Source: Roseomonas sp. CECT 9278 (GTDB taxonomy: Bacteria > Pseudomonadota > Alphaproteobacteria > Acetobacterales > Acetobacteraceae). Taken from it: a DNA stretch of 58,162 nucleotides. The notes under the pieces are model-generated. The model saw nothing but the letters and a program-made list of their open reading frames with translations. It ran no database searches and was not told the DNA's origin. Of the stretch, positions 8,695-16,693 are shown piece by piece (position 1 is the first letter of the stretch; every line of letters begins with the position of its first letter). Where the stretch lies: positions 1 through 58,162 of the forward strand of contig NZ_CAKKLX010000030.1 of assembly GCF_918698155.1 (NCBI RefSeq). The letters are read 5' to 3'. The position numbers were made by a program, and so were the translations under genes.

Positions 8695-9672
8695 TCAGTC
8701 GGCGCTCGCACCCGTCAGGCGCACCAGCGATTCCATCGTTGCCATGTCGCGGCGCTGCAAGTCGGCCATCGCCTCGGCCCCGCCACCCACGGGCAGGTAG
8801 CCCAGGGCGACCATGCGCTGGTTCACCTCCGGCGTGCGGACGCCGGCGGCGATCGCCCCGGACATGGCTGTCACGATGTTCGCCGGCAGCCGTGCGGGGC
8901 CGAAGATGCCGATCCAGGAATTGAACGCGTAGCCCGGCACGGTATCGGCGATGGCCGGCACATCGGGCAGCGCCGGCAAGCGTTCGGTGCGCGTCACACC
9001 GAGCGCGCGCACCTGGCCGGACTGGATGAAGGACATGGTCTCGGCCAGCGGCGAGAAGACCAGGTCGAGCCGCCCGCCGATCAGATCCTGCATGGCCGGC
9101 GCGCCGCCGCGATACGGGATATGGGTGAACTGCACCCCCGCGCGCTGTTCGAACAGGGCCGCGGCGAAATGCTGCGTGCCGCCCACACCGCTGGTGCCGA
9201 TGTTGAGCCCGCCCGGCGTCCGCTTCGCCAGCGCCACCAGCTCCGCCACGGAGGTCACCGGCAGGGAAGGCTTCACCACGATCACCGCGGCGCTGACCAG
9301 CACCAGCGACACGGGCGTGAAGTCGTTGGCCACATGGAAGGGCAGGTTGCGATACAGGTACTGGTTCGTCGCATGGGTGCCGACCGACGCGACCACATAG
9401 GTCAGCCCATCCGGCGCGCTGCGCGCGACATGCTCGGACCCGATATTGCCGGCGCCGCCCACGCGGTTCTCGACCACCACCGGCTGGCCGAGCGTGCCGC
9501 TGATCGCATTCGCCACCAGGCGGCCCGAGGTGTCCGTGCTGCCGCCCGCGGCGAAGCCCACCACGAAGCGCACCGGCCGGTCGGGCCGCCAGGGCGCCGC
9601 CTGCGCGAAGGCCGGCAGGGTGGTGGCGACAGGCAATGCGCCGGCGGCGCGCAGCAGGCTGCGACGGTTCAT
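8695..9672 (-). CDS. Bug-family tripartite tricarboxylate transporter receptor
   Basis: A 325-residue periplasmic solute-binding protein of the Bug/TctC family. An N-terminal export signal (MNRRSLLRAAGALPVATTL) is followed by the family motif RPVRFVVGFAAGGSTD, then VVENRVGGAGNIG and the later THIPYRGG, which contact carboxylates in characterised Bug proteins. It would deliver a carboxylate, amino acid or aromatic acid to a TctAB permease, but no tctA/tctB is present in the window. It is an orphan receptor; ligand unknown. The ATG at 9672 gives a complete signal peptide. Confidence 0.9.
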   Translation of the reverse strand: MNRRSLLRAAGALPVATTLPAFAQAAPWRPDRPVRFVVGFAAGGSTDTSGRLVANAISGTLGQPVVVENRVGGAGNIGSEHVARSAPDGLTYVVASVGTHATNQYLYRNLPFHVANDFTPVSLVLVSAAVIVVKPSLPVTSVAELVALAKRTPGGLNIGTSGVGGTQHFAAALFEQRAGVQFTHIPYRGGAPAMQDLIGGRLDLVFSPLAETMSFIQSGQVRALGVTRTERLPALPDVPAIADTVPGYAFNSWIGIFGPARLPANIVTAMSGAIAAGVRTPEVNQRMVALGYLPVGGGAEAMADLQRRDMATMESLVRLTGASAD

Positions 9673-9767
9673 GGACAGGCTTCCTTCCCACGGGCCGCGC
9701 CGCGTGACGCGGCGTTCATGTGGGGAAGGGGGCAGCAGCCACCCGCGCGAGTCAACCGGTGCCGCGG

Positions 9768-10247
9768 TCAGCCCCGCGCCAGGCGCAGCGCCGCGGCGAC
9801 CGTCGCCGCGCGCACCGCGCCGCGGTCGCCGGGAAAGACGTGGCGTTCGACGACCGTGGTGCCATCGCGCCGCGCGCAGCCGATGAAGACCAGCCCGACC
9901 GGCTTGCCCGGCGTCGCACCGCCCGGCCCGGCGATGCCGGTGCACGACAGCGCAAGATCCACGCGGGCTTCGCGCAGCGCGCCCTCGGCCATCTCGCGCG
10001 CCACCGGGTCGCTCACCGCGCCATGCGCGGCCAGCGTTTCGGCATGCACGCCGACCATGCGCATCTTGGCGTCGTTCGAATAGGTGACGAAGCCGGCCAT
10101 CACCACGCTCGACGACCCGGCGATCGCCGTCAGCGCCGCGGCGATCAGCCCACCGGTGCAGGATTCCGCGGTGGCGAGTGTCTGCCCGCGCGCCTCCAGC
10201 GCCGCCAGCAGGTCACGCGCCTGGTCGAGCGTCGCGTCCGGCAGCAT
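9768..10247 (-). CDS. pncC: CinA C-terminal-domain protein (nicotinamide-nucleotide amidase)
   Basis: A 159-residue stand-alone CinA C-terminal domain, which deamidates NMN to nicotinate mononucleotide in the pyridine-nucleotide salvage cycle. Motifs: TAESCTGGLIAAALT (26-40) with the catalytic-site serine S29, YSNDAK (56-61), and CTGIAGPGGATPGKPVG (102-118). Length agrees with E. coli PncC. The ATG overlaps the pgpA stop by one base (TGATG), indicating translational coupling; it is the last gene of the slt operon. Confidence 0.9.
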   Translation of the reverse strand: MLPDATLDQARDLLAALEARGQTLATAESCTGGLIAAALTAIAGSSSVVMAGFVTYSNDAKMRMVGVHAETLAAHGAVSDPVAREMAEGALREARVDLALSCTGIAGPGGATPGKPVGLVFIGCARRDGTTVVERHVFPGDRGAVRAATVAAALRLARG

Positions 10248-10681
10248 CACCACAGCCCTCCCGCCAGAAGCAGCACCGCGCCGGCCATCGCACCGGCGAT
10301 CACGTCGTCCAGCATGACGCCGGTCGCGCCATGCAGTCCATCCGCCCAGGAGACCGGCCAGGGCTTCACGATGTCGAAGGCGCGGAACAGCGCGAAGGCG
10401 GCGACCACGCCGATCCACCCGGCGGCGGGCAGCGCGGCCAGCGCCAGCAGCATGCCCGCGGCCTCGTCCACCACGATCCAGCCGGGGTCCTGGTCGCCGC
10501 CCTCGGCGAGCACGGCGCGCACCGCGATCCACCCCCCGACCGTCACGCAAGCCGCGAGCACCAGGCACGCGACCGGCCCGAGCAGCACCGCCGGCAGCAC
10601 CACCAGCGAGCCCCATGTGCCAGGTGCGGGCCGCAGCAGGCCGATGCCGCCCAGCGTGGCGATGGCGCGGGCGGGCGTCAT
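10247..10681 (-). CDS. pgpA: Phosphatidylglycerophosphatase A
   Basis: A 144-residue multi-helix membrane phosphatase that dephosphorylates phosphatidylglycerol phosphate. Conserved blocks are RPAPGTWGS (17-25), VDE (71-73), FDIVKPWP (102-109) and GVMLDD (121-126), containing the acidic metal-binding residues of the PgpA family. Its ATG overlaps the stop of the small upstream ORF (ATGA) and its stop overlaps the pncC ATG, so it sits in the middle of a tightly coupled operon. Confidence 0.93.
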   Translation of the reverse strand: MTPARAIATLGGIGLLRPAPGTWGSLVVLPAVLLGPVACLVLAACVTVGGWIAVRAVLAEGGDQDPGWIVVDEAAGMLLALAALPAAGWIGVVAAFALFRAFDIVKPWPVSWADGLHGATGVMLDDVIAGAMAGAVLLLAGGLW

Positions 10682-10866
10682 CGCCGCGCGTCCCGCCGCG
10701 GCGCGCGCGGCGCCTCGCCGCGCAAGGGTGTTGCCTGGCCCGGTCGTGTGCCGCGCCCCGCCATGCGCTCGCCGCCCGGATGGTTCGGCGCCACGCGCGC
10801 GGCCCCGGCGCGCGGCACCGATGGCGCCGCATCGCGCCGCGGCCGCGCGGGAGCATCGCCGCTCAC
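10678..10866 (-). CDS. Small basic Pro/Arg/Ala-rich protein, overlapping both neighbours
   Basis: A 62-residue open frame starting with GTG that overlaps the upstream hydrolase stop (GTGA) and ending with a TGA that overlaps the pgpA ATG (ATGA). I recognise no family. The product is strongly basic with many Arg, Pro, Ala and Gly, no hydrophobic segment and no Lys. The double coupling, the same arrangement seen for every other junction of this operon, is the only positive evidence that it is translated. In such G+C-rich DNA a fortuitous frame is also possible. Confidence 0.4.
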   Translation of the reverse strand: MSGDAPARPRRDAAPSVPRAGAARVAPNHPGGERMAGRGTRPGQATPLRGEAPRAPRRDARR

Positions 10867-11714
10867 GCCAGCCCTGCCAGGAAGTCCTCGATCGCCGATG
10901 CCGCCGGCGGTTCGCCCAGCGTGGGCGCATGGCCCGTGCCCGGCAGGCGCAGCAGTCGCATCGCCGGGTGCAGCCGCTGCATCCGGGCGACCGTCTCAGC
11001 GCCCAGCAAGCGGCTTTCCTCGCCCCAGACCAGCATGGTCGGCCGCGTCGCCAGGGCGCCGAAGAAGGGCCAGAGGTCGGGCGGCGGGCCGGCGCCGTCG
11101 CCCACCGCCTGTTGCGCGATCCGGATGTCCCAGCGCGGGTGCCAATGCCGGTCCGGCCCTTCGGCATAGGTGCGCGCGGCGAAGGCGCGCCAGGCGGCGT
11201 CGTCCAGCATCGGCATCGGCGGGTGGCGCGCACGGAACCAGGCGAGCGCCTCGTCGAAGCTCGCGCTGGCGGGGTCGGTGCCGATGAAGGCGACCACGGC
11301 CTCGCGCCCCACCGGTTCGATCTGCGGGCCGATATCGTTCAGCACCACCGCCGAGATCGCCGCCGGGCGCATCACCGACGCCGCCATGGCGCACAAGCCG
11401 CCGAAGGAAGTGCCGACCACCGCCGCGCCATGCAGGTGCAGCGCGGCCATCGCATCCATCACGTCGCGGATCAGCGCCTCGGGTCCGTAGCGGCGCGGGT
11501 TGGCCGGGCGCGCGCTCTCGCCATGGCCGATGTAGTCCAGCGCGACCACCCGGCGCCGGCCGGCCTGGTGCGCCGCGACCGTCTCGGCATCCAGCGCGGT
11601 GCGGCAGATGCCGCTCAGCACCAGCACCGGCGCGCGGTCGCGCGGGCCGTCCCATTCCAGCGCCGACATCGCGAGGCCGTCGCGTGCCGAGACCGTGATC
11701 CGGCGCGGCGTCAC
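10863..11714 (-). CDS. Alpha/beta hydrolase
   Basis: A 283-residue alpha/beta-hydrolase-fold enzyme. The nucleophile elbow is GTSFGG (101-106, S103), the oxyanion-side block is LVLSGICRTALD, the GHGES turn is at 63-67 and the catalytic histidine is probably H262 in GTGHAPTL. Esterase, lactonase or C-C hydrolase activity cannot be told apart. The start is a GTG that overlaps the slt stop (GTGA); conserved strand sequence begins within ten residues of it. Second gene of the slt operon. Confidence 0.83.
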   Translation of the reverse strand: MTPRRITVSARDGLAMSALEWDGPRDRAPVLVLSGICRTALDAETVAAHQAGRRRVVALDYIGHGESARPANPRRYGPEALIRDVMDAMAALHLHGAAVVGTSFGGLCAMAASVMRPAAISAVVLNDIGPQIEPVGREAVVAFIGTDPASASFDEALAWFRARHPPMPMLDDAAWRAFAARTYAEGPDRHWHPRWDIRIAQQAVGDGAGPPPDLWPFFGALATRPTMLVWGEESRLLGAETVARMQRLHPAMRLLRLPGTGHAPTLGEPPAASAIEDFLAGLA

Positions 11715-13675
11715 CGCGCGGCGGCGCGCAGATACGGCGCCAGCGGATGCGCGCGCGACGCCGCCGCGGCATCCTGCGCGCGATAGACGATGACGTTCTC
11801 GATCACCCGCTGGACGTAGTTGCGCGTCTCGGTGAACGGGATCTGTTCCATCCAGTCGATCATGTCGACATCGCCGCCGCGCGGGTCGCCATAGGTGCCG
11901 AGCCACTGGTCGACGCGCCCTGGCCCGGCATTGTAGGCGGCGGCCGCCAGCGGCAGCGCGCCGGCATAGCGGTCCAGCATCTGCTCCAGGTAGGCGCCGC
12001 CCAGGCGCATGTTGACCTCGGGGCTCGCGGTCAGCTGCGCCACGTTGAAGGGCGTGCCCAGCCGGCGCGCCACCAGCGTGGCGGTCGCGGGCAGCAGCTG
12101 CATCAGCCCGCGCGCATTGGCACCCGAGACGGCCTCGGTGTCGAAATTGCTCTCCTGGCGCGTGATGGCGTGGATGAAGGCGGGTTCCGGCGTGGTGACC
12201 GGCGGCGTGTAGGGGGTCGGCCAGCCGACCGGCAGCAGCATGTCGCCGGCCGCACCCGCGCGCCGCGCCACCCACACGGCATGGTCCTGCCGGCCGATAT
12301 GGGCCGCGAGGCGCGCCGCCAGCATCCGGTCCGTGCCGTCATTGGCCAGGTCCTCGAGCCGCAGCAGGAAGATGCGCGCGCGCCGCGTGTCGCCGAGGTC
12401 GGCCAGCGTCAGCACGGCGCGGGCCAATTCGCGCGCCATGAAATCCGCCGCGCGCGGCGGCGTGACCGGCGGTGCCGCGGCGCGCGCCACGCGGGCGGAC
12501 AGCTGCGCCTCGGTCTCGCCCAGCGCCAGCGCGCCGAGCTGGCCATAGAAGGCGACCGGCAGTTCGGCGGCGGCGGCGTAGCGCGCCCGCGCGCCGGCGC
12601 CATCGCCGCGCGCCGCCAGCGCGCGCCCTTGCCAATAGGCCGCGCGCGCCCGGGTGATGACCGACCGGCTGTCCTGGCCCAGCGCGGTGAAGTGGCGCTC
12701 GGCCGCGGCGGCGTCGTTCAGCCGGCGCAGCGCGATGAAGCCGGCCAGCATCTCGGCTTCCTGCCGCGCCTCGCCCGGCGCGGCCTGGCCATGGGCAGCG
12801 GCGGTGCGATAGGCCTCGCGCTGCTGGCCCAGCCGCAGCAGCTTGCGCGACAGCACCTGGCGTTCGACCCAGACGGCGCGGGCGGCATCGCCGCCCAGGC
12901 CGGATTGCAGCGGTTCGGCGGCGACCCAGGCCGCGGCGGCCTCGGCGTCGCGCTCGCGCCGGCGCAGCAGCCGGGCGTGCTCATGGGCCCAGCCGATGTC
13001 GGTGGGGCGGACGGCCAGCGCACTGTCATCGTCGCGCGCGAGCGCCAGGCGGTAGCCGGCGGCGGCGGCGCGGGCGCCGGAGAGCCGGCCCGCCGCGCGC
13101 GTGGCCCCCGCGGCATCGCGCGCGAAGGCCAGGCGGTCGAAGCGGCGCCAATGGTCTTCATCGGCCAGGACGGCGCCGAAGCGCGCGGCCAGGGCATCCT
13201 CGGCGAAGGGGTCGCCGGCGGTCTCGACCCAGCCGCGCCGGACCACGGCGCGGGCATCGGCGGTGCGGCCGGCGCGCTCCAGCGCCTCGGCATGGCGCAG
13301 CGTGCCGGCCAGGGTGCGCGCCGGACTGCGGGTGAAGTGGCGCAGTGCCAGGGCGTCGTCGGGCTCGGCGGCCAGGGCGGCCTCGCCACGGCGGGCCATG
13401 GCGTCGGGCAGCGGCCAGTCGGGGTTCTCCGCGAGAAAGGTCACCAGCTCCAGCGCCGAGGCCGGGGCGGTGCGGTTCGACAGGCGGATCCACAGCACGA
13501 GCTTCGCGGCCAGCGGGTCGGCGGCGGCGGCGAAGGACTCCGCCTCGGCGAAGCGGCCGGCGGCGGCGGCCGAGAGCGCCTGGCGCCCGGCGGCGCGCGC
13601 GCCCTCGGGCGCCCAGGGCTGGGACAGGGCAGGCAGCGGCAGGGCCAGCAGGCCCAGGATCAGCAGGCGGCGCAT
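11711..13675 (-). CDS. slt: Soluble lytic murein transglycosylase
   Basis: A 654-residue periplasmic lytic transglycosylase that cleaves the MurNAc-GlcNAc bond of peptidoglycan with 1,6-anhydro product. A signal peptide (MRRLLILGLLALPLPALSQ) precedes an Ala-rich helical superhelix domain, as in Slt70. The SLT domain has catalytic E508 in RQESNF, GLMQLLPATA (523-532), AYNAGPG (580-586) and ETRNYV (616-621). It is the first gene of the minus-strand operon and divergent from dapA. AnmK, encoded at 34.8 kb, would recycle the anhydro-MurNAc that such enzymes release. Confidence 0.93.
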   Translation of the reverse strand: MRRLLILGLLALPLPALSQPWAPEGARAAGRQALSAAAAGRFAEAESFAAAADPLAAKLVLWIRLSNRTAPASALELVTFLAENPDWPLPDAMARRGEAALAAEPDDALALRHFTRSPARTLAGTLRHAEALERAGRTADARAVVRRGWVETAGDPFAEDALAARFGAVLADEDHWRRFDRLAFARDAAGATRAAGRLSGARAAAAGYRLALARDDDSALAVRPTDIGWAHEHARLLRRRERDAEAAAAWVAAEPLQSGLGGDAARAVWVERQVLSRKLLRLGQQREAYRTAAAHGQAAPGEARQEAEMLAGFIALRRLNDAAAAERHFTALGQDSRSVITRARAAYWQGRALAARGDGAGARARYAAAAELPVAFYGQLGALALGETEAQLSARVARAAAPPVTPPRAADFMARELARAVLTLADLGDTRRARIFLLRLEDLANDGTDRMLAARLAAHIGRQDHAVWVARRAGAAGDMLLPVGWPTPYTPPVTTPEPAFIHAITRQESNFDTEAVSGANARGLMQLLPATATLVARRLGTPFNVAQLTASPEVNMRLGGAYLEQMLDRYAGALPLAAAAYNAGPGRVDQWLGTYGDPRGGDVDMIDWMEQIPFTETRNYVQRVIENVIVYRAQDAAAASRAHPLAPYLRAAAR

Positions 13676-13719
13676 GGCAGCCTTCCTACCTGATCCGGCC
13701 CCGGCTTGTCCCCCCAACC

Positions 13720-13748
13720 TTGTCCCGCGTGTGACACGCGCCTAGGTT
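13720..13748 (+). promoter_or_regulatory. Candidate dapA promoter with palindromic spacer
   Basis: TTGTCC (13720-13725) and TAGGTT (13743-13748) are spaced by 17 bp. The first 15 bases of the spacer (13726-13740) form a perfect 7-1-7 palindrome CGCGTGT-G-ACACGCG. Both hexamers are weak matches; the palindrome could be an operator for dapA or the divergent slt gene. Confidence 0.3.
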
Positions 13749-13775
13749 CCGCCTCTCGTCACGGAGGAAATCGTC

Positions 13776-14654
13776 ATGTTCAGGGGCTCGATGGTCGCGC
13801 TCATCACGCCGATGCGCCAGGACGGGTCCGTGGACGAGAAAGCCTTCCAGGAGCTGGTGGAATGGCAGATCGCCGAGGGCACCGAGGGGCTGATCCCGGT
13901 CGGCACCACCGGCGAGAGCCCGACGCTGTCCCACGCCGAGCACAAGCGGGTGGTCGAGATGTGCGTGGACGCCGCGCGCGGGCGCGTGCCGGTGATCGCC
14001 GGCGCGGGCAGCAATTCCACCGCCGAGGCGATCGACTTCGCGGCCCATGCCAAGAAGGCCGGCGCGGATGCCACGCTGGTGGTCACGCCCTACTACAACA
14101 AGCCGACGCAGGAAGGGCTGTTCCTGCACTTCAGCGCCATTGCCGACGCCGTCGAGCTGCCGATGTTCATCTACAACATCCCCGGCCGCAGCGTGATCGA
14201 CATGACGCCCGAGACCATGGGCCGTCTGGCGAAGCACAAGAACATCGTCGGCGTGAAGGACGCGACGGCGAACCTGGCGCGCCCGCTGCACCAGAAGCGC
14301 AGCTGCGGGGCGGATTTCATCCAGCTGTCCGGCGAGGACCATACGGCGCTGGCCTTCAATGCCTCGGGCGGGGTGGGGTGCATTTCCGTCACGGCGAATG
14401 TCGCGCCTCGGCTGTGTGCCGAGATGCACAAGGCCTGGCGCGCCGGCAAGGTGGCGGAGGCGACGGCGATCCAGGACCGCCTGGTGCCGCTGCACGACGC
14501 GCTGTTCTGCGAGACCTCGCCGGGGCCGGTGAAGTACGCGGCCAGCCTGCTGGCGAAAAGCACCGAGCATTGCCGGCTGCCGATGGCGCCGATCGCCGAC
14601 ACGACCAAGGCCCGCGTGCGTGAGGCGATGGTCTCGGTGGGGTTGCTGAACTGA
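13776..14654 (+). CDS. dapA: 4-hydroxy-tetrahydrodipicolinate synthase
   Basis: A 292-residue TIM-barrel aldolase catalysing the first committed step of lysine/meso-diaminopimelate synthesis from pyruvate and aspartate semialdehyde. The Schiff-base lysine is K161 (GVKDAT). Other active-site residues are T44-T45 (GTTGES), Y107 (TPYYNKP) and Y133 with the YNIPGR block. GGAGG (13763-13767) lies 8 nt before the ATG. Full length and canonical, in contrast to the DHDPS-like gene at 36 kb. It is followed by a hairpin repeat element and then smpB. Confidence 0.96.
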   Translation: MFRGSMVALITPMRQDGSVDEKAFQELVEWQIAEGTEGLIPVGTTGESPTLSHAEHKRVVEMCVDAARGRVPVIAGAGSNSTAEAIDFAAHAKKAGADATLVVTPYYNKPTQEGLFLHFSAIADAVELPMFIYNIPGRSVIDMTPETMGRLAKHKNIVGVKDATANLARPLHQKRSCGADFIQLSGEDHTALAFNASGGVGCISVTANVAPRLCAEMHKAWRAGKVAEATAIQDRLVPLHDALFCETSPGPVKYAASLLAKSTEHCRLPMAPIADTTKARVREAMVSVGLLN

Positions 14655-14671
14655 GCGCCGCCCAGCGGCGC
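14655..14671 (+). terminator. Small hairpin directly after dapA
   Basis: GCGCCGC-CCA-GCGGCGC, a perfect 7-bp stem starting on the base after the dapA stop. No T-run follows. It may be an mRNA 3'-end stabiliser rather than an intrinsic terminator. Confidence 0.4.
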
Positions 14672-14702
14672 CGGGCGCAGGCCCGACCCGGTCGTCACCC
14701 GG

Positions 14703-14821
14703 CGGATTCCGCGCCTGCGGAATCCGGGAACGCGAAGCGCGACCGCGCCCAGACCGACAGCCGCGCCCGGCGCGCCACTGCCAAGCGCGAAGCCAAGGCC
14801 GGCGGATGCCGGCCGCCCGGC
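14703..14821 (+). repeat. Dispersed intergenic hairpin repeat element, copy 1
   Basis: About 119 bp between dapA and smpB. It opens with a perfect 10-bp stem (CGGATTCCGC / GCGGAATCCG) around the loop GCCT at 14703-14726, followed by a conserved tail containing GCGCGACCGCGCCCA and ending near GGCGGATGCCGGC. The same order of blocks is found in opposite orientation at 36898-37015, with a different stem sequence but the same loop, and more weakly at 37038-37149. Confidence 0.65.
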
Positions 14822-14834
14822 GACTGAGGGCATC

Positions 14835-15314
14835 GTGAAAACCAAACTGATCTCCCACGGCATCGCCTCGCAGAACCGCAAGGCGCGCTTCGACTACAAG
14901 ATCAACGAGACGATCGAGGCCGGGCTCGCGCTGGTGGGCCCCGAGGTGAAGTCGCTGCGCGCCGGCCGCGCCACGCTGACCGAAGCCTGGGCCGGCGAGC
15001 GCGACGGCGAGATGTGGCTGTTCAACGCCTATATTCCCGAATGGCAGGCGGGGTCCTTCGTCTCGCGCTTCGAGCCGCGCCGGCCGCGCAAGCTGCTGCT
15101 GCACCGCAAGCAGGTCGAGACGCTGACCGGTGCGATCACGCGCGAGGGATCGACGCTGGTGCCGCTCGATATCCACTTCAACGACCGCGGGCGGGCCAAG
15201 GTGCTGCTCGGTGTCGCCGAGGGCAAGAAGCAGCACGACAAGCGCGCGGCCATCGCGGCGCGCGACTGGCAGCGCGACAAGGCCAGGCTGATGCGCAACA
15301 AGGGGCGCGAGTAG
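14835..15314 (+). CDS. smpB: SsrA-binding protein SmpB
   Basis: A 159-residue OB-fold protein that delivers tmRNA to stalled ribosomes. Conserved blocks are [37 protein letters not shown] and the basic C-terminal tail ([19 protein letters not shown]), which enters the decoding centre. An ATG gives KTKLISHG immediately before the domain, although GTGAAAACC is the actual codon context (GTG start). Full length. It lies between two intergenic repeat regions. Confidence 0.95.
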   Translation: MKTKLISHGIASQNRKARFDYKINETIEAGLALVGPEVKSLRAGRATLTEAWAGERDGEMWLFNAYIPEWQAGSFVSRFEPRRPRKLLLHRKQVETLTGAITREGSTLVPLDIHFNDRGRAKVLLGVAEGKKQHDKRAAIAARDWQRDKARLMRNKGRE

Positions 15315-15416
15315 CGCGGCCCTTGCCACGGCGCCCGCGCCACCCTTGCCACGGCGCCCGCGCCGCCCTTGACCGGACGCGCCCGCGCCACCCTTGACCG
15401 GGCGCGCCCGCACCGC
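15315..15416. repeat. Imperfect 21-25 bp tandem repeat after smpB
   Basis: Four units begin at 15315, 15336, 15359 and 15384, followed by a partial fifth. Each has the core CGCGCC-RCCCTTG-MCC-G-GCGCC (for example CGCGCCACCCTTGACCGGG). Unit length drifts 21, 23, 25, 25. No coding function is evident; the array fills the smpB to oxidoreductase gap. Confidence 0.75.
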
Positions 15417-15441
15417 ACCTCATGCGCGCGAGGAGCCCGCC

Positions 15442-16113
15442 ATGCCCGACGACGACGACATCCCCATGACCGGCGCGATCCGCGACAAGCTGGTCCGCAC
15501 CAAGGAACGCTGGGCCGCGGAAGGCCGGCTGCTGACCGGCACCCATGGCGATCCCGATCGCGACCGCCTGCCGCCCGGCCAGACGCTGGTGCAGGACTGG
15601 CCGGTGCTCGACCTCGGCGTGCAGCCGGAGGTGTCGCGCGAAAAGTTCCGCCTGCGCCTGGAAGGGTTGGTGGAGAACCGGCTCGCACTCGACTGGGACG
15701 GCTTCATGGCCCTGCCGCAGACCGAGATGATCCGCGACATCCATTGCGTCACACAATGGTCGCGCTACGACAACCGCTTCTCGGGCGTGCTGGCGCGCGA
15801 CCTGCTGGATTTCGCGCGACCGAAATCCACCGCGCGCTTCGTCTCGCTGACCAGCTACGACGGCTACACCACCAACCTGACGCTGGAGGATTTCGCCGGC
15901 GAGGACGTGATGTTCGCCCATTCCTGGGACGGCAAGCCGCTCGAACGCCAGCACGGCGGCCCGCTGCGCCTGGTGCTGCCCAAGCTGTATTTCTGGAAGA
16001 GCCCCAAATGGGTCACGCGCGTCGAGTTGCTGCTGGAGGACCGGCCCGGCTTCTGGGAGGTCCGCGGCTATCACAATCGCGGCGACCCCTGGATGGAGGA
16101 ACGCTATGGCTGA
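15442..16113 (+). CDS. Sulfite oxidase-like molybdopterin oxidoreductase
   Basis: A 223-residue cytosolic molybdopterin-domain protein of the sulfite-oxidase superfamily, YuiH-like in size. The molybdenum-ligand cysteine is C102 in RDIHCVTQWSRYDN. Further family blocks are LTSYDGYTTN, GGPLRLVLPKLYFWKSPKWV and GYHNRGDPW. No signal peptide is seen. The ATG at 15442 follows a GAGGAG ribosome site; an upstream in-frame start lies in the tandem repeat and is rejected. The next gene begins inside its last codons (8-bp overlap), so the two are coupled. Substrate unknown. Confidence 0.88.
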   Translation: MPDDDDIPMTGAIRDKLVRTKERWAAEGRLLTGTHGDPDRDRLPPGQTLVQDWPVLDLGVQPEVSREKFRLRLEGLVENRLALDWDGFMALPQTEMIRDIHCVTQWSRYDNRFSGVLARDLLDFARPKSTARFVSLTSYDGYTTNLTLEDFAGEDVMFAHSWDGKPLERQHGGPLRLVLPKLYFWKSPKWVTRVELLLEDRPGFWEVRGYHNRGDPWMEERYG

Positions 16114-16672
16114 CACGCCAAGGCCCGCGCCGCGCGCGCCGCGCCGTGCGCTGCTGCTGGGTGCGCCGCTGATGGTCGCCGCCGGTCCCGAGCCCGATGC
16201 GTTCAGCTTTCGCATCGCTGCGATCGAAGGCGGCGAGCACGATTTCGCCGCCTGGCGCGGGCGCGTGCTGCTGGTGGTGAACACCGCGTCCTTCTGCGGC
16301 TTCACCCCGCAATACGCGGCGCTGCAAAGGCTGCACGAACGCCATGCCGCGCGCGGCCTGGTGGTGCTGGGCGTGCCGTCGAACGACTTCAACCAGGAAA
16401 GCGGCAGCAACGCGCAGGTGCGCGAATTCTGCGACACCCAATTCGGCATCGACTTCCCGATGGCCGGCCTGGCGCGCGTGCGCGGGCCGCAGGCGCACCC
16501 CTTCTTCCGCTGGGCCGGCGCGCGGGCCGGCGGCGAGCCGCGCTGGAACTTCCACAAGTACCTGGTGGCGCGCGACGGCCGGCGCGTGCAGGGCTTCGCG
16601 ACCAGCGTCGCGCCGGACAGCCCGGCGATGGAGCAGGCGATCGAGGCGGCGCTGGGCGCGGCGGCGTCCTGA
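16106..16672 (+). CDS. Glutathione peroxidase family protein, exported-looking
   Basis: A 188-residue thioredoxin-fold peroxidase. The peroxidatic cysteine is C64 in NTASFCGFTPQY, and WNFHKYLV (147-154) supplies the Trp and Asn of the catalytic tetrad. The third block reads GVPSNDF (89-95) where classical enzymes have GFPCNQF, so the tetrad Gln is replaced by D94; I believe this variant recurs in a bacterial subfamily. The N-terminus (RRALLLGAPLMVAAG) looks like a signal or anchor. It is coupled to the molybdopterin oxidoreductase. Confidence 0.85.
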   Translation: MADTPRPAPRAPRRALLLGAPLMVAAGPEPDAFSFRIAAIEGGEHDFAAWRGRVLLVVNTASFCGFTPQYAALQRLHERHAARGLVVLGVPSNDFNQESGSNAQVREFCDTQFGIDFPMAGLARVRGPQAHPFFRWAGARAGGEPRWNFHKYLVARDGRRVQGFATSVAPDSPAMEQAIEAALGAAAS

Positions 16673-16693
16673 GCGTGGCGGCGCGCAGGTGCC

